Source: Bacteroidota bacterium (lineage in GTDB: Bacteria > Bacteroidota > Bacteroidia > Flavobacteriales_F > PHOS-HE28). Taken from it: a stretch of DNA of 43,661 bases. The notes beneath the pieces were generated by a model that saw nothing but the letters and a program-made list of their open reading frames with translations, searched no databases and was not told where the DNA came from. Both the position numbers and the translations under genes were made by a program. Below are positions 38,928 to 43,661 of this stretch, in pieces. The stretch lies in the NCBI GenBank assembly GCA_018267055.1, contig JAFDZF010000168.1:1-43661 (forward strand), written 5' to 3'. The stretch's first letter is position 1. Each line of letters opens with the position of its first letter.

Positions 38928-40418
38928 TCAAGCCGCCCTTACCCCGCTGGCCTCGGGTCGCCAGGCATAGCAGCGCATCTTGTCGCCGAAGACAGGCGAT
39001 TTGAAGATGCTGGTGCCGAGCAGCATGCGCGCGCATTCCTGCACGCCCTCGATGATGCTGGGATGCGGATGCACCAGCCCCGCCAGCTCGTGGATGCCCA
39101 TGCCCGTGCGCATCATCAGGGCCACGGCCTGGATGGCGCTGCTGGCGTGCTCCCCCACGGCGCGCATGCCGAGCACGCGCATGTCGTCATCGTCGGTGAC
39201 GATGAGCTTGAAGAAGCCCTTGGTGCGCCGCATGGCGATGGCGCGCGCGATGCAGGCGTAATCGATGCGTGCCGTGCGGTGGGCGATGCCCTGCTTGCGG
39301 CATTCCTGCTCGTTGAGCCCCACGCCCGCCACTTCGGGGTCGAGGAACATGATGGTGCTCACATTGTCATAGCTCAGCGGACGCTGGTCCACGCCCCCGA
39401 TCAGCTCCACGGCGTGGCGGCCTTCGAGCTCGCCGAGGTTCACCAGCATGTTGCTGCCCGTGGCGTCACCCACGGCGAAGATGTGCGGCTGTGAGGTGCG
39501 CGTGTCCTCCACGCGGATGTTGCCCGTGCGGTCGTCCACCTCCACCCCGGCGTTCTCGAGGCCGAGCCGGTCCACGTTGGCCACGCGGCCCACGGAGAGC
39601 AGCGCCTTCTCCACCGTGAACTCCTCGCGCCGGCCGTCGTCATAGCTGAGCCGGTAGTCCACGCCCTGCGGCGACACCGCGATGTGCTCGAGCCGCGCGC
39701 CGCGATGGATCACCACCCCCTTGCGCTCGAGCCCGCGGGCGATCACCTCCGACACGTCGGGGTCCTCGAAGGGCAGGATGCGCTCGGTGCGGTCGATCAG
39801 GTGCACCTTGGTGGCGCCGAAGTTGCTGAAGATGGTGGCGAACTCGCAGCCGATGACGCCCGCGCCGATGATCACGATGCTCTTCGGCAGGTCGTCGAGG
39901 TGGAAGATGCCGTCGCTGGAAAGGACCGCGCGCTCGTCCACCGCCACGCCGGGCAGGTGGCGCGGGCGGCTGCCTGTGGCGATGATGATGTGGTCGGCGG
40001 AGAGGGAGGTGCGCTCTTCGGCGCGCATGACCTGCACGCGGTGCGGGTCGACGAAGCGCGCCGTGCCCCGCATGTGCTTGAACAGGCCCTGTCCGCCCTC
40101 GTGCGAGGCGAGCAGCTGCATGTGGCAGGCATAGAGGTACTTGCGCTCGAACATGGCCTCGTTGAGCGTCTTGCCGATCTCCTCCCAGGAGAGGCGGAAG
40201 GGCTCGCGGCCGCGGGTGCGCACCACCTCGTTGGCGCTGGCCACGCGCTGGCTCAGCTCCCAGAGGGTCTTGGACGACAGCGCGCCGTTGTATATGCCCG
40301 TCCCGCCGATGCGCTCCTGCTCGATGAGCACCGTGCGCTTTCCCAGATCGATGGCGCGCATGGCGGCCGCATAGCCGGCCGGCCCGCCGCCGATGACGCA
40401 AAGGTCGAAGTGTTCCAT
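38928..40418 (-). CDS. lipoamide-dehydrogenase-like flavoprotein without redox cysteines
   Basis: A 496-residue FAD/NAD(P) oxidoreductase of the pyridine nucleotide-disulfide family. The FAD-binding motif is DLCVIGGGPAGYAAAMRAID near residue 5. The NAD site is IVIIGAGVIGCEFATIFSNF near residue 186, FAD contact PHIFAVGDATGSNMLVNLGE near residue 311, and the dimerisation domain contains AGLVHPHPSIIEGVQECARM with the usual His-Glu pair. In active disulfide reductases the segment after the FAD motif is GGTCxxxGCxPSK. Here it is GGTGIYNGALSSKTL (residues about 38-52), so both redox cysteines are missing. It therefore cannot be a normal Lpd; a transhydrogenase- or SthA-like or quinone-reducing role is possible. 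It is a monocistronic-looking gene. Confidence 0.9.
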   Translation of the reverse strand: MEHFDLCVIGGGPAGYAAAMRAIDLGKRTVLIEQERIGGTGIYNGALSSKTLWELSQRVASANEVVRTRGREPFRLSWEEIGKTLNEAMFERKYLYACHMQLLASHEGGQGLFKHMRGTARFVDPHRVQVMRAEERTSLSADHIIIATGSRPRHLPGVAVDERAVLSSDGIFHLDDLPKSIVIIGAGVIGCEFATIFSNFGATKVHLIDRTERILPFEDPDVSEVIARGLERKGVVIHRGARLEHIAVSPQGVDYRLSYDDGRREEFTVEKALLSVGRVANVDRLGLENAGVEVDDRTGNIRVEDTRTSQPHIFAVGDATGSNMLVNLGELEGRHAVELIGGVDQRPLSYDNVSTIMFLDPEVAGVGLNEQECRKQGIAHRTARIDYACIARAIAMRRTKGFFKLIVTDDDDMRVLGMRAVGEHASSAIQAVALMMRTGMGIHELAGLVHPHPSIIEGVQECARMLLGTSIFKSPVFGDKMRCYAWRPEASGVRAA

Positions 40419-40619
40419 GCCGCCGGCGAAGTGGAATGCCGGATCAGGGCGTTCCTACGCGGAGGTGCGGGAATGGTTCAGCGGAAAAGGGACGTTCCGG
40501 GCGATCGTCGCGGCGGATAAGGCGTTCAGGGGCCTCTTCGGCGGCCTGGTCGGATCCGGAAGGCGCTGCCGGTATCCTTTGGCGACCCGCCGCGTAAAGA
40601 AGCCGCAATGCGCGAGCAT

Positions 40620-43600
40620 ATGAAGGTGCGCGGTCCCCTTTTCCTGACGCTGCCCGGTCTGCTCCTGTCGGCCGTGGCGACGGCGCAATGCCCGCAGCTC
40701 TATGATTATTACGGTGCGCCCAGCGCCAACCCGGTGTGGTACAGCTGCTCGGGCACCAACTTCACGCTGCTGATCGCTTCGCCGTCCACCATCGGTCCGT
40801 TCATGATCGACTGGGGCGACGGCTCGCCGGGCTACACCGGGGTATCGCTGGCCCCGCCGCAGAGCGTGAGCCACGTGTACGCGTCCGCCGTGGCCGAGTA
40901 CACCGTGACGTTCACCGAGGCCATCGGCGGCTGCGTCATCACCGGCACGGTGATCATGGAGCAGAGCACGAGCGCCTCGATCCAGATCCCCGTGGGCGGC
41001 CTCACGCAGGTGTGCGCCCCACAGGCGGTGGACTTCATCAACAGCAGCACGAACACCTCGCCCAACACGGTCTTCATCTGGGATTTCGGCGATGCCAGCG
41101 CCACCCAGACCTATGACCATACCAACCTGGGCCAGACGATCACGCATACCTACATGCCCGGCACGGTGAGCTGCGAAACGACGGTGCGCCTGACGGCCTA
41201 TAACACCTGCAACACGCTGCAGGGCGGCCCCAGCATCGCCACGTTCAACCCCATCCGGGTATGGGACATCGACAGCGCGAACATCACGCCGAGCGCGACG
41301 CTGCTGTGCTGGCCGGACAACCAGGTGACCTTCCTCAACACCACCGACCGCAACTGCCTGCAGCAAGGCAACATCTACCAGCGCTACGAGTACTGGGACT
41401 TCGGCGACTACTGGGGCGCCGGCCACGACTCGATCATCGACTGGAACCCGTGGCCGCCCACCTTCCCGCGCACCATCGCCTACCCCGCGATCGGGAGCTA
41501 TGATGTGATGCTGCTGGACAGCAACTACTGCGGCGTGGACACGGCCTACGTGACGATCAACATCGTGCCCCCGCCCAGCGTGACGCTGTCCGCCACGCCC
41601 ACGCCGGTCTGCGCCGGCGGCACGGTGAACTTCACCCAGACCACCACCGGCGGCGCGAACTACTACCAATGGGATTTCGGCGAAGGCGCCGGCTTCCAGT
41701 GGACCGGTGCGGGGAACCAGGCGCACACCTACAACACGCCGGGCATCTACACCGTGCGGTACACGGCGAGCATCCAGGGGGCCACGGCCGGCTGTTCGGA
41801 CACGGCGTCCGTGCAGGTGGAGGTGTTGCCGAGCCCCACGGCCCAGTTCACGCTGGACCAGGACGCGGCCTGCGTGACGCTGACGACCGACCCGACGAAC
41901 ACCTCGATCAACGGGGTGACCTACCTCTGGGACTTCGGCGATGGCACCACCGACACGCAGTTCGATCCCCCGCCGCACACCTATGCCACGGTGGGCGACT
42001 ACACCATCACGCTCACGGCGTTCAACAACGAGGGCTGCCGCCATTCCGCGACGCACCCGGTGCACGTGTATGCCCTGCCGCAGCCGGTGATCGGCACGCA
42101 GAACGTCTGCGTGGGCGCGGTGGCGGCGTTCACGGACCTCACGGTGACCGCCCCGGGGAACCCGGTGGTCGAATGGCTCTGGGACTTCGGGGATGGCGCG
42201 GTCGACAGCGTGCGGTCGCCCAGCCACTTGTATGCGGGCCCGGGCACCTACACGGTGACGCTGACGACCACCACGCCGTATTGCAGCGGCACGGGCACAT
42301 TGCCGGTGACCGTGGAGGCGAAGCCGGTCGCGGGCCTCACGGCGGCTCCCGTCACGGGCTGCTCGCCGATGAACGTGGTGTTCACCAATACCAGCACGGG
42401 CGCGGTGAACTACATCTGGTACTTCGGCGACGGGGCGACGAGCAACGCCACCGATCCCACGCATACGTACATGAACCCCGGCACGGCCGACAGCATGCGC
42501 ACGGTGCGGCTGGTGGCGGGCACCACCTTCGGCTGCACCGACACGGCCACGCTGCAGGTGACCGTCTCGCCGACGGTGCTGGCGATGTTCACGCACGACG
42601 CGATTCCGGGCTGCGCTCCGCTCGATGTGCACTTCACCAACCTGAGCACCGGCGCCGGCAGCTACCTCTGGGACTTCGGTGACGGCACCACCAGCAGCGC
42701 GGTCTCGCCCGAACACGTGTACGTGAACAACACGTTCGTGCTGCAGACGCTGACGGTGACGCTGACGGCGACCTCCTGGGCCGGCTGCTCGCACACCACG
42801 CAGCAGAGCATCATCGTCTATCCCGCGCCGAACTTCGCCTTCACGGCGCAGCCCGACAGCGGCTGCTCACCGCTCCCGGTGACCTTCCCGAGCGTGCTCG
42901 GCGCGGTGAACTACCAGTGGGACTTCGGTGATGGGAGCAGCGGCAGCGGGCCTTCGCCGACGCATACCTATGTGAACGCCACGACGGCGGTGGTGGATTT
43001 CCCGGTGAGGCTGATCGCGACGAACGCGTTCGGCTGCTCCGACACCACCTATGAGAGCGTGCGCGTGTTCCCGGTGTCCACGGCTCAGTTCAGCGTGACG
43101 CAGGTGAGCGGCTGCCATCCGCTGACGGCGGACCTGGTGAACACCTCGCAGGGCGCGGCGACCTACCATTGGACATACGGCGACGGCCAGGCCTCCGACG
43201 TGCTGGCGGCCACGCATGCCCACACGTGGTACAACTTCCTCGGCCCCGGGCCGAGCACCTACCCGATCACGCTCACCGCGCTGTCGGCCCACGGTTGCGC
43301 CAGCACCGCCACCGCCCAGGTGGAGGTGTTCCCGCAGGTGGTCGCCGCGTTCGCCGCGGACAGCGTGGGCTGCTCGCCCTTCGACCCGCACTTCGTGAAC
43401 GTGAGCAGCGGCGCGACCGGCTTCCTCTGGACCTTCGGGGATGGCGGGGGGGGCGCGCTCCAGCATGCCGCGCACACCTATCTGAACCAAGGGCTCTCGG
43501 ATGTGGTCTTCCACCCGCGGCTCGTGGCCACCTCGGCCTTCGGCTGCCGCGATACGGCCGAGGCGGACATCCGCGTGCACCCGGCCCCGATCGCACAGTT

Positions 43601-43661
43601 CGTGGCCAGCCCGGCGGTGGGCTGCACGCCGCTGCCGGTGAACCTCCAGGACCTCACCATC
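40620..43661 (+). CDS. giant PKD-repeat surface protein (3' end beyond window)
   Basis: The visible 1014 codons are open to the right edge, so the gene is partial. The signal peptide is MKVRGPLFLTLPGLLLSAVA (then TAQ). At least 11 PKD-type units follow, marked by IDWGDGSPG, WDFGDAS, WDFGDYW, WDFGEGA, WDFGDGTTD, WDFGDGAVD, WYFGDGATS, WDFGDGTTS, WDFGDGSSG, WTYGDGQAS and WTFGDGGGG, with about 80-95 residues per unit. Most units have one or two cysteines in a C-x-P/T-L pattern at their start (GCSPMNVVFTN, GCAPLDVHFTN). The array resembles SprB-type adhesins of gliding bacteria, so a C-terminal T9SS domain is expected beyond the window. The start is ATG 40620; ATG 40608 is in frame and also possible. 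A TATCCTTTG element lies at 40573-40581. Confidence 0.85.
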   Translation, partial: MKVRGPLFLTLPGLLLSAVATAQCPQLYDYYGAPSANPVWYSCSGTNFTLLIASPSTIGPFMIDWGDGSPGYTGVSLAPPQSVSHVYASAVAEYTVTFTEAIGGCVITGTVIMEQSTSASIQIPVGGLTQVCAPQAVDFINSSTNTSPNTVFIWDFGDASATQTYDHTNLGQTITHTYMPGTVSCETTVRLTAYNTCNTLQGGPSIATFNPIRVWDIDSANITPSATLLCWPDNQVTFLNTTDRNCLQQGNIYQRYEYWDFGDYWGAGHDSIIDWNPWPPTFPRTIAYPAIGSYDVMLLDSNYCGVDTAYVTINIVPPPSVTLSATPTPVCAGGTVNFTQTTTGGANYYQWDFGEGAGFQWTGAGNQAHTYNTPGIYTVRYTASIQGATAGCSDTASVQVEVLPSPTAQFTLDQDAACVTLTTDPTNTSINGVTYLWDFGDGTTDTQFDPPPHTYATVGDYTITLTAFNNEGCRHSATHPVHVYALPQPVIGTQNVCVGAVAAFTDLTVTAPGNPVVEWLWDFGDGAVDSVRSPSHLYAGPGTYTVTLTTTTPYCSGTGTLPVTVEAKPVAGLTAAPVTGCSPMNVVFTNTSTGAVNYIWYFGDGATSNATDPTHTYMNPGTADSMRTVRLVAGTTFGCTDTATLQVTVSPTVLAMFTHDAIPGCAPLDVHFTNLSTGAGSYLWDFGDGTTSSAVSPEHVYVNNTFVLQTLTVTLTATSWAGCSHTTQQSIIVYPAPNFAFTAQPDSGCSPLPVTFPSVLGAVNYQWDFGDGSSGSGPSPTHTYVNATTAVVDFPVRLIATNAFGCSDTTYESVRVFPVSTAQFSVTQVSGCHPLTADLVNTSQGAATYHWTYGDGQASDVLAATHAHTWYNFLGPGPSTYPITLTALSAHGCASTATAQVEVFPQVVAAFAADSVGCSPFDPHFVNVSSGATGFLWTFGDGGGGALQHAAHTYLNQGLSDVVFHPRLVATSAFGCRDTAEADIRVHPAPIAQFVASPAVGCTPLPVNLQDLTI

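Noticed and set aside
40455-42794. 779-codon minus-strand open frame opposite the PKD array
   Set aside because: Repetitive Val/Gly/Arg-rich shadow created by the PKD repeat codons.
1-43661. Search for tRNA/rRNA genes, CRISPR arrays and transposases
   Set aside because: Reading by eye I saw no cloverleaf with CCA-side signature, no spaced direct repeats and no transposase-like frame; a covariance-model and repeat scan would be needed to be certain.

Overview
The window is a GC-rich stretch of a Bacteroidota chromosome, most probably from a GC-rich Flavobacteriales-type lineage. The grounds are type IX secretion (T9SS) C-terminal sorting domains of both type A and type B, large PKD-repeat surface proteins, a GldL-like membrane protein, a complete menaquinone gene set in the order seen in flavobacteria, and promoters carrying the Bacteroidota -7 element TAnnTTTG. 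No rRNA, tRNA, CRISPR array, transposase or phage gene was seen. The right edge cuts through a large gene.

Left part (1-9.8 kb): small accessory and housekeeping operons. A minus-strand operon (85-2140) alternates RibD/DHFR-like reductases with a SRPBCC protein and an unknown protein, and has a 23-codon remnant of a second SRPBCC gene at its head. A glyoxalase/secreted-protein pair, three unrelated envelope proteins and an ALDH-fold protein without catalytic residues follow. Next is a redox-type pair: a MarR regulator with a C-terminal four-cysteine cluster and a thioredoxin-like CPVC protein under a perfect MarR-type dyad. Then comes an ArsR-SRPBCC operon whose promoter contains a 20-bp perfect palindrome and probably gives a leaderless mRNA. 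A secreted molybdopterin-fold protein, CsaA and a zinc-ribbon protein close the section.

Menaquinone block (9.8-21.8 kb): all genes lie on the minus strand in two sub-operons, menA-menC-menE (12831-9789) and menI-like/menF/menD/menB (21800-17700). Between them is a 4.9-kb block with a NarL-type response regulator, its histidine kinase, a GldL-like membrane protein and two small secreted proteins. That block holds four copies of a CACCC-n-TCATGGGG-like dyad, a candidate binding site for the local response regulator. An orphan OmpR-type regulator diverges from the menI-like gene across only 37 bp.

Surface and DNA-repair part (22.8-35.8 kb): a 1133-residue secreted multidomain protein (PQQ-type sugar dehydrogenase propeller, PKD, LamG) ends in two dockerin-like repeats instead of a T9SS tail. 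Fourteen bases downstream is a small secreted protein with a possible cohesin-like domain and a T9SS type-A tail. This arrangement suggests a two-component surface-attachment system and is the most interesting candidate in the window. AddB-like and AddA-like nuclease/helicase genes flank a type-B T9SS PKD protein.

Right part (35.9-43.7 kb): a tightly coupled MbnP / di-heme peroxidase / di-heme peroxidase operon (a copper/heme 'metallo-mystery' pair plus one extra enzyme), a lipoamide-dehydrogenase-like flavoprotein lacking both redox cysteines, and the 5' part of a giant PKD-repeat protein running off the edge.
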